A stretch of DNA of 5,433 nucleotides from positions 1 to 5,433 of the forward strand of contig DBZJ01000080.1 of the NCBI GenBank assembly GCA_002311635.1, given 5' to 3'. This DNA is from Syntrophaceae bacterium UBA1163 (lineage in GTDB: Bacteria; Desulfobacterota; BSN033; UBA1163). Position numbers and translations under genes: made by a program. Below, in pieces: positions 1 through 5,433 of the stretch. Each line of letters starts with the position of its first letter. Position 1 is the first letter of the stretch. A model generated the notes under the pieces. It made no database searches. It was not told the DNA's origin and was given only the letters and a program-made list of their open reading frames with translations.

Positions 1-130
1 CAAAACCAATCCCTACGACGCTCCCTGACAGCACCACTGTTTCAACTCTGCCTGTACTGTCCAGCCCAAACTTGATGCTGGCGGAACCGCTGTTGATCGT
101 CAGGATACGACTAAAGAATTCATTCCCCAT
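1..130 (-). CDS. ackA: Acetate kinase, N-terminal fragment (cut by window edge)
   Basis: This is the first 43 codons of an acetate kinase (ATP + acetate <=> ADP + acetyl phosphate, cytoplasmic, ASKHA fold); the rest lies outside the window. The ATG at 130-128 is preceded by AGAAAGG (136-142) at 5-nt spacing, a good ribosome site. The translation runs MGNEFFSRILTINSGSASIK and onward. The ILTINSGSASIKF stretch (residues 9-21) matches the family's N-terminal nucleotide/phosphate-binding signature, usually seen as (V/I)L(V/T)(L/I)N(C/S)GSSSxKF, with the conserved Asn at residue 13. A second half resembling the family follows, including VLSGSVVGIG. It lies 118 bp downstream of ptsI on the same strand. 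The pairing of a PEP-consuming phosphotransferase with an acetyl-phosphate enzyme is suggestive but not proof of co-function. A related acetate/propionate kinase cannot be excluded from the N-terminus alone. Confidence 0.85.
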   Translation of the reverse strand, partial: MGNEFFSRILTINSGSASIKFGLDSTGRVETVVLSGSVVGIGF

Positions 131-161
131 GAAAACCTTTCTGTCAGCTTTTTTCAAACTT

Positions 162-184
162 CCCTGTAAAATACTTGTACAGGG
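162..184 (-). other. Hairpin in the ptsI-ackA gap
   Basis: This is a perfect 7-bp inverted repeat, CCCTGTA (162-168) against TACAGGG (178-184), with a 9-nt loop. It lies 31 bp upstream of the ackA start codon and 64 bp after the ptsI stop. On the transcribed minus strand it is followed by AAGTTTGAAAAAAG, not by a T-run, so it is not a standard intrinsic terminator. It could be an mRNA processing or stability element between the two genes, or chance. Confidence 0.3.
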
Positions 185-248
185 CCACGAAAGCCAGCAA
201 CCTCAGTAGCTCGACAGTTAATGTGCAGGAACATTTCCTAAGATCATT

Positions 249-1979
249 TTACCTCTCAAAGGTGATGAGCTTCTCAATTTCTTCAATCAAGGCAAGATCT
301 GATGCTGTTTCGGCCACTACCTTCCAGTGCTTGTATTCAGTGTTCCGGATGATCTTCTTTGCTTCGAGAAGAGAGGATGGATTCATGCTTAAATCGGTCA
401 AGCCTAATCCAACCAAAAGGGGGATATAGGCTGGAGTACCCGCCATTTCTCCACAAAGGGTTACCTTTTTGCCTGTTTGATTTGCCACCTGAACAACCTT
501 TTGAATTAAACGTAGGACTGCCGGGTTCAACGGTTTATAGATATGGTTCACCAGATCATTGTTCCGGTCTACCGCAAGCGTGTATTGAACCAAGTCATTG
601 GTGCCTATACTGAAGAAATCGACCTCTTTTGCCAATTGGTCAGCCAGAATCGCAGCAGATGGTATTTCAATCATGATTCCAAACGGAATCCCCTCGTCGA
701 AGGGAAGCCCTTCTTTGCGAAGTTCTCTCTTAGTTAGTTCAAATAAGTCCCTGATTTGTCTAATTTCCTCGACGCTTGAGATCATGGGGAAAAGAACCTT
801 AACAGGCCCGCAAGCACTCGCCCTCAGGATAGCCCGAAGTTGCTGTTTGAAGAGATTCTTCTCTCTCAAAAATACACGGATCGACCGATAACCCAGAAAA
901 GGATTCTTTTCTTTTTGGCCCTTCCCGTCTTCGAAAAACTTGTCCCCTCCAAAATCAAGGGTGCGAATGGTGACCTCCCTACCAGCAGCCCCTGCAACTA
1001 CGTTGTGGTAGAGAGAAAATTGTTCGTCCTCAGAGAGGAATCTTCTCCAGACCAGAAACGGCAGCTCGGTCCTGAACAATCCGATACCATAGGCTCCAAA
1101 ACGAAGCGAATATTCAAGATCAGTCAGACCTCCGATATTACCCCATAACCTAATTTCACGACCATCAAGGGTTTTGGAAGGTAAAGAAACGAGTTCAAAC
1201 AAATCCCTTTGATACGATTCACGTCTCCGCTGGAGATCCTGATAGTTTTGAATGAGTTCCGCCGGTGGGCTAATTAGCACTATGCCCGTATCGCCATCAA
1301 CGATCAGTGTATCCCCTTTATTAACCTTTGAAAGTAATCCCTCGATGCCCAAGACTGCGGGAATTCCGAGAGAACGCGCCAGAATTGCAGCATGAGAGTC
1401 TTTGCCTCCCGATTCAGTGGCGAAAGCAAGAATCTTCTCCTTATCAAATCTGACTGTATCAGAAGGGGTCAACTCTGAGGATACGAAGATCACCGGTTCC
1501 TTAAAATCCCATGTGGTTTGCTGTGGTAGCATCAATTTCTGGATTACTCTCCTTCCTATGTCCCGAAGGTCGGCGCCACGGTCTCGTAAATAATTGTCAT
1601 CCATCTTTCTAAAAGCTTCCCCGAACTCATCAACCTCTCTCATCACCGCTGACTCTGCGTTAACTCCATTTTCCCGAATATTTTTTAAGATCTGAGCGAT
1701 GAAATAAGGGTCCTTAAGTATGGCGAGGTGGGTAAGAAAGATCTCTGCATCCTTCTTACCGATCCTCTGAGAAATCTGCGAGTTGTCTTCCATCAATTCA
1801 TCGATCACTCGACGAATAGCCTGTTTAAGACGGACAACCTCTTCCTCTGCATGTGCCTCCTCCAGACTTCGTCTTTCAACCATAAGAAGAATGTCCTGAA
1901 GGACATAGGCCTTCCCGATGACGATTCCCGGCGAGGCGGCAATTCCTTTTAAGAACCATTTGCTAATTTTTTCATCCAT
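249..1979 (-). CDS. ptsI: Phosphoenolpyruvate-protein phosphotransferase (PTS Enzyme I)
   Basis: This cytoplasmic enzyme takes the phosphate from PEP onto an active-site histidine and passes it to HPr. The protein is 576 aa, against 575 in E. coli, so it is full length. It has no N-terminal GAF domain, so it is the sugar-type enzyme rather than EI-Ntr (PtsP). Key residues sit at a constant +7 offset from E. coli: phospho-His H196 in GGKDSHAAILARSLGIPAV, PEP-site R303 (GLFRTE), R339 (IRTLDFGGDK), E438 (MIEIP), N461 and D462 (FFSIGTNDLVQYTLAVDR), R472, and catalytic Cys C509 (LCGEMAG). All are present, so it should be active. The E. coli GGRTSH motif is GGKDSH here. The ATG at 1979 follows a weak GAGAG, and an in-frame TGA at 2037-2039 blocks any longer form. 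No ptsH is visible next to it. The neighbours are a HEAT-repeat gene upstream and ackA downstream. Confidence 0.97.
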   Translation of the reverse strand: MDEKISKWFLKGIAASPGIVIGKAYVLQDILLMVERRSLEEAHAEEEVVRLKQAIRRVIDELMEDNSQISQRIGKKDAEIFLTHLAILKDPYFIAQILKNIRENGVNAESAVMREVDEFGEAFRKMDDNYLRDRGADLRDIGRRVIQKLMLPQQTTWDFKEPVIFVSSELTPSDTVRFDKEKILAFATESGGKDSHAAILARSLGIPAVLGIEGLLSKVNKGDTLIVDGDTGIVLISPPAELIQNYQDLQRRRESYQRDLFELVSLPSKTLDGREIRLWGNIGGLTDLEYSLRFGAYGIGLFRTELPFLVWRRFLSEDEQFSLYHNVVAGAAGREVTIRTLDFGGDKFFEDGKGQKEKNPFLGYRSIRVFLREKNLFKQQLRAILRASACGPVKVLFPMISSVEEIRQIRDLFELTKRELRKEGLPFDEGIPFGIMIEIPSAAILADQLAKEVDFFSIGTNDLVQYTLAVDRNNDLVNHIYKPLNPAVLRLIQKVVQVANQTGKKVTLCGEMAGTPAYIPLLVGLGLTDLSMNPSSLLEAKKIIRNTEYKHWKVVAETASDLALIEEIEKLITFER

Positions 1980-2181
1980 CCTTGCGCTCTCATAAGTCGC
2001 TGTAGTGACGTCGGGGTTCCCGGAGAAATGATCGTGTCAATAAGCGCCTGAGGATTCCGCTTTAAGGCATGGCGCTGAAGTCTCACTCAATTTGCTAACC
2101 CCTCCTAAAAGATTCCCAGAGTGGCTTTATATCCCGCTCGATTTTATTTGTTCGGCTACAGAATAAATTCGCGAAGACGCT

Positions 2182-2763
2182 TTAAGGCTTTTTCAATTTC
2201 TCCAACACCTCTAGGGCACGGCGGGCTGCCCAAGGTACCTCCACCTCCATTTTATGATGGGCTACCCTGAGCACCTCCTCTCCCGGCTCCAAAGCCTCAA
2301 GCGCAGCCAACACAGGAACCAGAAATTTCCTCAATCCTCCTTTTGCCAGGTCGTGGAAAACATGATGAGCTCCTTCCCGGAGCAAAACCGAATCTCCTCG
2401 ATGTTCTAATGCCTCGAACAATGGCTTTAACCCCTGGATGTTCATTTTAATCAACCCTTCGGCTGCAAGCCAACGGACGTCAAAATTGTCATCTTCCAGG
2501 GCCTTCACCAAGACAGGTGCTGTCTCTGGATCGCCAATTTCGCCCAGGGCCTTCGCCGCTTCCCATCTCATCAAGGCGTTCTTATTTCCCAGTGCCTCGA
2601 TTAGTGATGGCACTGCAGCTTTTCCCATAGCCACAAGAGTGTGACGTGCGCCCTCGCGTGCCTTATCTTTATGGCTGGAAAGAGTGTTTATTAAGATCTC
2701 CATTGAAGGTTCTTTCACTCCAACTGTCTTCTTTTTCTCTTTTCCCCTGGTTGATTCGCTCAT
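2182..2763 (-). CDS. HEAT-repeat domain protein
   Basis: This is a 193-aa soluble protein without signal peptide or membrane segment. A lysine-rich, probably disordered N-terminus (residues 1-20) precedes helical repeats of the HEAT / PBS-lyase HEAT-like type. The clearest units are at about 35-59 (AREGARHTLVAMGKAAVPSL), 63-89 (ALMRWEAAKALGEIGDPETA then PVLVKAL) and 95-119 (DVRWLAAEGLIKMNIQGLKP then LFEAL), with weaker ones at about 125-160 and 170-190. The recurring signature is (V/M)RW-A-A-L-IGDP-A-P-L--AL. Such arrays are protein-binding scaffolds, and no catalytic residues can be named, so the function is unknown. The ATG start has AAAGGGG 6 nt upstream. It lies 202 bp before ptsI and 178 bp after the FxLYD gene. 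Some HEAT-like proteins are lyases for tetrapyrrole cofactors, but nothing here supports that activity. Confidence 0.88.
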   Translation of the reverse strand: MSESTRGKEKKKTVGVKEPSMEILINTLSSHKDKAREGARHTLVAMGKAAVPSLIEALGNKNALMRWEAAKALGEIGDPETAPVLVKALEDDNFDVRWLAAEGLIKMNIQGLKPLFEALEHRGDSVLLREGAHHVFHDLAKGGLRKFLVPVLAALEALEPGEEVLRVAHHKMEVEVPWAARRALEVLEKLKKP

Positions 2764-2807
2764 CTTGTTCCCCTTTCTTCAAAAAGATAGAATGAATGAC
2801 GATCAGT

Positions 2808-2846
2808 GCAGATCAACCTCAAAAAGAAATCTGAAAATAGATCTGC
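2808..2846 (-). other. 7-bp inverted repeat in the leader of the HEAT-repeat gene
   Basis: GCAGATC (2808-2814) and GATCTGC (2840-2846) form a perfect 7-bp stem around a 25-nt A/T-rich loop. It lies 44 bp upstream of the HEAT-gene ATG, between that gene and the larger nested structure at 2865-2934. It may be part of a structured 5' leader, or chance. No binding protein can be named. Confidence 0.2.
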
Positions 2847-2864
2847 CAGAATGCCCTACCTCTC

Positions 2865-2934
2865 TCCTTTCCATAGCCATACCTTCCACATGGCTGCTGA
2901 ATAGTCGATGCTTAGCATCGCTCGATGGAAAGGA
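2865..2934 (-). repeat. Nested inverted repeat, possible three-way-junction RNA element
   Basis: An outer perfect 10-bp stem, TCCTTTCCAT (2865-2874) with ATGGAAAGGA (2925-2934), encloses two further perfect stems. One is AGCCAT (2875-2880) with ATGGCT (2890-2895). The other is CGATGC (2906-2911) with GCATCG (2915-2920), closed by a TTA loop. The first inner stem abuts the outer stem directly, and short linkers of 10 and 4 nt join the rest, giving a compact three-way-junction shape. The element begins 7 nt after the FxLYD stop codon and ends 101 bp before the HEAT gene. No T-run follows directly on the minus strand, so a simple terminator is unlikely. It could be a REP-like palindromic element, a 3'UTR stabiliser, a small RNA or a leader element. 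The strand is assigned from the flanking genes only. Confidence 0.45.
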
Positions 2935-2941
2935 TCGCCTT

Positions 2942-3427
2942 TTAGGTGCGGGAAGGAACATAAAGTCCTTTCAATTCTGCTTTCCCGACGTCAGATGTGA
3001 CAGGAATTTGAAACTTCCAGATGGTACCGGGCTTAAAACGACTGACGTTACTAAACACAACCGCTATCTGAGATCCTTCCTCATCATAAACCGTAAATTC
3101 GATTTTGACTTCGGAGAATTCTTCTTTGGAATTATTCTTAACCGTTCCAATAATACGCTTGTCCATATATTTGTCGCCGGAGCCTAGATTAGTGACAAGT
3201 TGCCAATCAATGAGAGCTAAGGGAAAATTTCGATTTTTGAGTTCTTGCCAATATTTTCCCTCTGGGTCTTGAACGTATCTTTCAGGTGTACTTTCGTAGT
3301 GTTTGAATTGGTAAATTCCTTTGTCATACAACGCCCTGGAAAAACCCGCAGAAGTTAATCGAAAGAAGAATAATGAACAAAATGCAATTGTGAACGCAGC
3401 CGCCGCTATTTTCCTTATTGCTTGCAC
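2942..3427 (-). CDS. Membrane-anchored or secreted FxLYD-type domain protein
   Basis: This is a 161-aa protein from the GTG at 3427. That start is chosen because AAAGGAG lies 8 nt upstream; a TTG at 3463 would add 12 residues but lacks a good site. After a short basic N-terminus (QAIRK), residues 7-22 form one hydrophobic helix (AAAAFTIAFCSLFFF). This is either an uncleaved anchor or a signal peptide ending near LTSAG. The C-terminal part (about 78-155) reads as an FxLYD / DUF3426-like beta-sandwich, with IIGTVKNN, then FSEVKIEFTVYDEEG, then FKPGTIWKFQIPV. This is the pattern of extracytoplasmic Ig-like accessory domains. No catalytic residues are recognised and the function is unknown. It follows the multiheme cytochrome by 192 bp and may be an envelope partner. 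Its composition is A/T-rich (about 40% GC in a sampled row), lower than its neighbours. Confidence 0.8.
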   Translation of the reverse strand: MQAIRKIAAAAFTIAFCSLFFFRLTSAGFSRALYDKGIYQFKHYESTPERYVQDPEGKYWQELKNRNFPLALIDWQLVTNLGSGDKYMDKRIIGTVKNNSKEEFSEVKIEFTVYDEEGSQIAVVFSNVSRFKPGTIWKFQIPVTSDVGKAELKGLYVPSRT

Positions 3428-3435
3428 AAGTTTCG

Positions 3436-3442
3436 CTCCTTT
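3436..3442 (-). promoter_or_regulatory. Ribosome binding site fixing the GTG start of the FxLYD gene
   Basis: AAAGGAG reads on the minus strand here, 8 nt before the GTG at 3427-3425. This site decides between the GTG and the upstream TTG at 3463. The TTG start would place this sequence inside the coding region. Confidence 0.7.
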
Positions 3443-3619
3443 CCTTATTAAATCAATATCCAAACATATCTCCCTTTATGAAGCTGCCATAGCTTACCTT
3501 AGCTTTCCCGAAAGGAATAAAATTCTCATAAGGGGCGTATCCATCCTTAATAAAGCAGGGTTGAATCCTCTTATTCAACGTTAATCTGAGGTCCCTCTTC
3601 GCAATTCCTTCCTTTGTTT

Positions 3620-4861
3620 TCAAAGTCTCCGATCGATCGTCTTTCTCAGCCAATCGGTAAAATTGAGAAAGACCATTCCCCCGACGACAGCGATGATGAT
3701 GACGATGTAGAAGGTTCTCACCCATCCGACGACCTTCTCTCCAATATTCGCTCTTCCTGTCGGGCCAAAGGTATGGATTGATAGTTTCGTGAAGCTCTCC
3801 GAGGCATCCGGATGACACCGGCCGCAAGTCTTTTTTAAGTTGTTCTTGTTAACTGTCGATTCGGGATCTGAAGGAGGACGAATATCATGGACACCATGAC
3901 AACTGGCACATTCGGCCACATAGGGGTCTCCGCCCCGATAATAGAGTCCGTGGAAACTATTCAAATACGATTTCACCGGTGCCGTACTGAACCCATATTC
4001 TCTTGCGATTCGTAGCGAGGCATGGCACTGAGGGCAAGTCGTCAGAGCAATCCTTCTCTCATTCACTGGAGAGTTAGGATTGATTACTGCTTTGATCCCG
4101 TGGATGCCATGGCAGGTGGTGCAGGTGGGAGCATCACTTCTGCCTTTTGCGGCCAGCACCCCATGGATGCTTTCCGTAAATTCTTTTGTAATCTGGGGAT
4201 GGCATGATCCACAGGTCTCAGGAATATTCGACCGAAAGACAGAAGATCGGGGATCGATGAGCGACCTAAGATTGTGGCTCCCATGACAGCTCGTACATGT
4301 CACCTTACCCGACTCTCGATGAACGCTTCCCTTGAAAAGTGCTTCGGGGGTAGGACCCGGACCCAATGCATGTTCTCTGACAAATTTGATATTAGCGTGA
4401 CACCGATCACAGGTCTTTTCAATGTTGGAAAAATAGGTCATCGATTTCGGATTTTGGCTTGAGAGGATATTATGTTTTCCGTGGCAATCATAACAGTAAG
4501 CCGCCCCCTCCATTCCCTTCATGGTAACGTTGGCATGAACGCTCTGCTGATACTCCCTCTCCGCCTCACGATGACAACCTCCGCAGTTCACTCTCTGGCC
4601 CGTAGTCTTTTCTCCTCCTGCTGCGTGGGTATCATCTTTAATCTGGGTGTGACAGTCTGAGCAATCGAGCTTCGCATGGACAGAACTTTTAAATTCCGTT
4701 TTGGAAACAAAAAGAGAGACACTTTTCCCATGGACGTCTTTCATTGTCAGCGTTTGATCCTGATGACAACCCAGGCAAAAAGAATTGTCGCACCAACCGA
4801 TCCCTGCCGTTAACCCCGGAAAAAGAAGAGGCAAAACGATCCACAAGAGGATTTTTCCCAT
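3620..4861 (-). CDS. Membrane-anchored undecaheme c-type cytochrome
   Basis: This 413-aa exported electron carrier has a signal peptide at about 1-22 (MGKILLWIVLPLLFPGLTAG). There are eleven CxxCH haem c sites, with first Cys at 29, 67, 93, 123, 151, 189, 217, 247, 276, 318 and 346. After the first haem, the protein is built from five repeats, each with an S-(V/I/F)-H element, then CxxCH, often CHGxH, then TCxxCH. The S-x-H histidines (62, 109, 181, 233, 304, and a final one at 363) are good candidates for distal haem ligands. One C-terminal helix (about 383-401, TFYIVIIIAVVGGMVFLNF) and a basic tail anchor it with the haems outside the cytoplasm. Such proteins usually exchange electrons with a quinol-linked cytochrome b, but none is encoded here. 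The ATG has an in-frame TGA just upstream, so no longer start exists. It lies 74 bp after the proton ATPase. The exact physiological partner is unknown. Confidence 0.95.
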   Translation of the reverse strand: MGKILLWIVLPLLFPGLTAGIGWCDNSFCLGCHQDQTLTMKDVHGKSVSLFVSKTEFKSSVHAKLDCSDCHTQIKDDTHAAGGEKTTGQRVNCGGCHREAEREYQQSVHANVTMKGMEGAAYCYDCHGKHNILSSQNPKSMTYFSNIEKTCDRCHANIKFVREHALGPGPTPEALFKGSVHRESGKVTCTSCHGSHNLRSLIDPRSSVFRSNIPETCGSCHPQITKEFTESIHGVLAAKGRSDAPTCTTCHGIHGIKAVINPNSPVNERRIALTTCPQCHASLRIAREYGFSTAPVKSYLNSFHGLYYRGGDPYVAECASCHGVHDIRPPSDPESTVNKNNLKKTCGRCHPDASESFTKLSIHTFGPTGRANIGEKVVGWVRTFYIVIIIAVVGGMVFLNFTDWLRKTIDRRL

Positions 4862-4870
4862 CTTTACAAC

Positions 4871-4883
4871 GGATCACCTCCTT
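4871..4883 (-). promoter_or_regulatory. Extended Shine-Dalgarno, 13-nt match to the 16S rRNA tail
   Basis: The minus strand reads AAGGAGGTGATCC, the exact complement of the conserved 16S rRNA 3' end GGATCACCTCCTT. Nine nt separate it from the cytochrome ATG. Measured from the GGAGG core, the gap is 15 nt, longer than usual. The TGA inside the motif is the in-frame stop that fixes the start at 4861. Confidence 0.85.
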
Positions 4884-4935
4884 ATACCCTTTTATTCTCA
4901 GCCCTTAACACAGATTCCCGGAATAGGTCGTCGCA

Positions 4936-5433
4936 TCAGATTGCCGATCTTTCGCTTCTTCTGAGTAAGAGTCCCGGCTGCCCGAGGTCAACGACCCGAT
5001 ACGCCGCCAATTTAATCCGATCGTTCACCAAAAACCAGGCCAAGGCATAACCCCACACCGCCAGCCCCCAGCCCCAACCGATGGGCGTCATCAGGATTCC
5101 ATACACCGCAAAAACTGTGGCAACCAGTTGCGTGCCAATCACCGCCGTCAGCAGAATCCGCGCGGGACGTATAGACCAGAAAGGGCCCCGGGTGCGGGTG
5201 ATAAAAATTGTCAGATGCCCCGCCACGGAGAGCTTCAGGTACATCAATGTCTGGATGACTTCACGGTTGAGGTGAAACACACGCTCACCGAGATAGAAAA
5301 GCCCGAACGACGCAACCACACCGGCCATGCCCAGCACCGTCGAGATCCCCAACACGATCCGCATGTTCCAGCCCTCCGGCTTATTCGAGTAGTGCACCTT
5401 GTCATACGCGATGGACAGGATGGCGCCGTCGTT
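4936..5433 (-). CDS. Plasma-membrane-type (P3) H+-translocating P-type ATPase, C-terminal part
   Basis: This is the last 165 codons of a P-type ATPase whose start lies beyond the window; the frame is open to the edge. It would pump protons out at the cost of ATP. The fragment begins NDGAILSIAYD, the hinge and M6-proximal sequence of P3 pumps. It then carries the family's YSNKPEGWNM linker and four hydrophobic helices, M7 to M10: VLGISTVLGMAGVVASFGLF, then VIQTLMYLKLSVAGHLTIF, then ILLTAVIGTQLVATVFAVYG, then LAVWGYALAWFLVNDRIKLA. The TRTRGPFWSIRPA loop between M8 and M9 is typical of bacterial and archaeal members. The phosphorylation and nucleotide domains are not in view, so activity cannot be judged. 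The tail ends about 20 residues after the last helix, without the long plant-type autoinhibitory domain. GC is about 58%, higher than most of the window. P3 is firmer than the exact ion. Confidence 0.92.
   Translation of the reverse strand, partial: NDGAILSIAYDKVHYSNKPEGWNMRIVLGISTVLGMAGVVASFGLFYLGERVFHLNREVIQTLMYLKLSVAGHLTIFITRTRGPFWSIRPARILLTAVIGTQLVATVFAVYGILMTPIGWGWGLAVWGYALAWFLVNDRIKLAAYRVVDLGQPGLLLRRSERSAI

Noticed and set aside
227..239. AGGAA-CAT-TTCCT mini-hairpin after the ptsI stop, as a terminator
   Set aside because: It has only a 5-bp stem and no T-run.
840..1148. Plus-strand open frames opposite ptsI, here and elsewhere in 175-1952
   Set aside because: They are antisense shadows of a fully conserved Enzyme I gene, with low-complexity or non-family translations.
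2126..2131. TATAAA on the minus strand as a -10 box upstream of ptsI
   Set aside because: No acceptable -35 sequence lies 16-18 nt upstream, and the surrounding region is A/T-rich.
2058..2188. 11-nt direct repeat CGCTTTAAGGC at 2058-2068 and 2178-2188
   Set aside because: A few 11-nt repeats are expected by chance in 5.4 kb, and the second copy overlaps the HEAT-gene stop codon.
2684..3187. Long plus-strand open frame (167 codons)
   Set aside because: It is antisense to the HEAT gene start and the FxLYD gene, both of which have clear domain patterns and ribosome sites. Its translation shows no family pattern.
3560..3579. 7-bp hairpin GTTGAAT/ATTCAAC after the cytochrome gene, as a terminator
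   Set aside because: The stem is A/T-rich and no T-run follows on the minus strand. It is probably too weak to terminate transcription.
4084..4284. Minus-strand frame inside the cytochrome gene
   Set aside because: It lies in a different frame of a gene whose 11 CxxCH motifs prove the true frame.
4689..4877. GTG-started minus-strand frame overlapping the cytochrome start
   Set aside because: Its GTG lies inside the Shine-Dalgarno itself, and the cytochrome frame carries the signal peptide and haem motifs.
4871..4883. Fragment of a 16S rRNA gene
   Set aside because: The match to the 16S tail is exactly 13 nt with no further rRNA similarity on either side. Its position explains it as a ribosome binding site.
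4914..4924. ATTCCCGGAAT palindrome between the ATPase and cytochrome genes
   Set aside because: It is too short to be specific and has no loop for a hairpin. No operator family is recognised.

Overview
The window is a bacterial chromosome fragment with six protein genes, all on the minus strand, separated by five short gaps (74 to 202 bp). No gap exceeds 300 bp. I see no rRNA, tRNA, CRISPR array, transposase or phage gene. Both ends cut through genes. In transcription order (high to low coordinates) the genes are: the C-terminal part of a P3-type H+-translocating ATPase (5433-4936), a membrane-anchored undecaheme c-type cytochrome (4861-3620), a small membrane-anchored FxLYD-type protein (3427-2942), a HEAT-repeat protein (2763-2182), PTS Enzyme I (1979-249), and the N-terminus of acetate kinase (130-1).

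The organism is best described as a Gram-negative, respiratory or anaerobic bacterium with multiheme cytochromes. Desulfobacterota, Nitrospirota or Methylomirabilota-like lineages are plausible, but nothing here fixes the phylum. The reasons are the exported cytochrome with 11 CxxCH motifs, PEP and acetyl-phosphate metabolism side by side, and the P3 proton pump with an archaeal/bacterial-type C-terminus. Base composition varies. Hand counts give about 58% GC across 4981-5400 (ATPase), about 45-47% in sampled ptsI rows, and about 40% in a sampled row of the FxLYD gene.

The genes suggest two loose themes. The first is membrane energetics (proton pump, multiheme electron carrier, FxLYD protein). 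The second is the PEP and acetyl-phosphate node (Enzyme I, acetate kinase). The gaps argue against one tightly coupled operon, although all genes are co-directional. No convincing terminator or sigma-70 promoter was found.

The most notable non-coding signal is a 70-nt nested inverted repeat at 2865-2934. It starts 7 nt past the FxLYD stop codon and could fold as a three-way junction. The cytochrome also has an unusually perfect 13-nt match to the 16S rRNA anti-Shine-Dalgarno tail. I did not find a convincing new defence or mobile system here. The genes belong to known families, and the novelty is at the level of architecture and intergenic structure.
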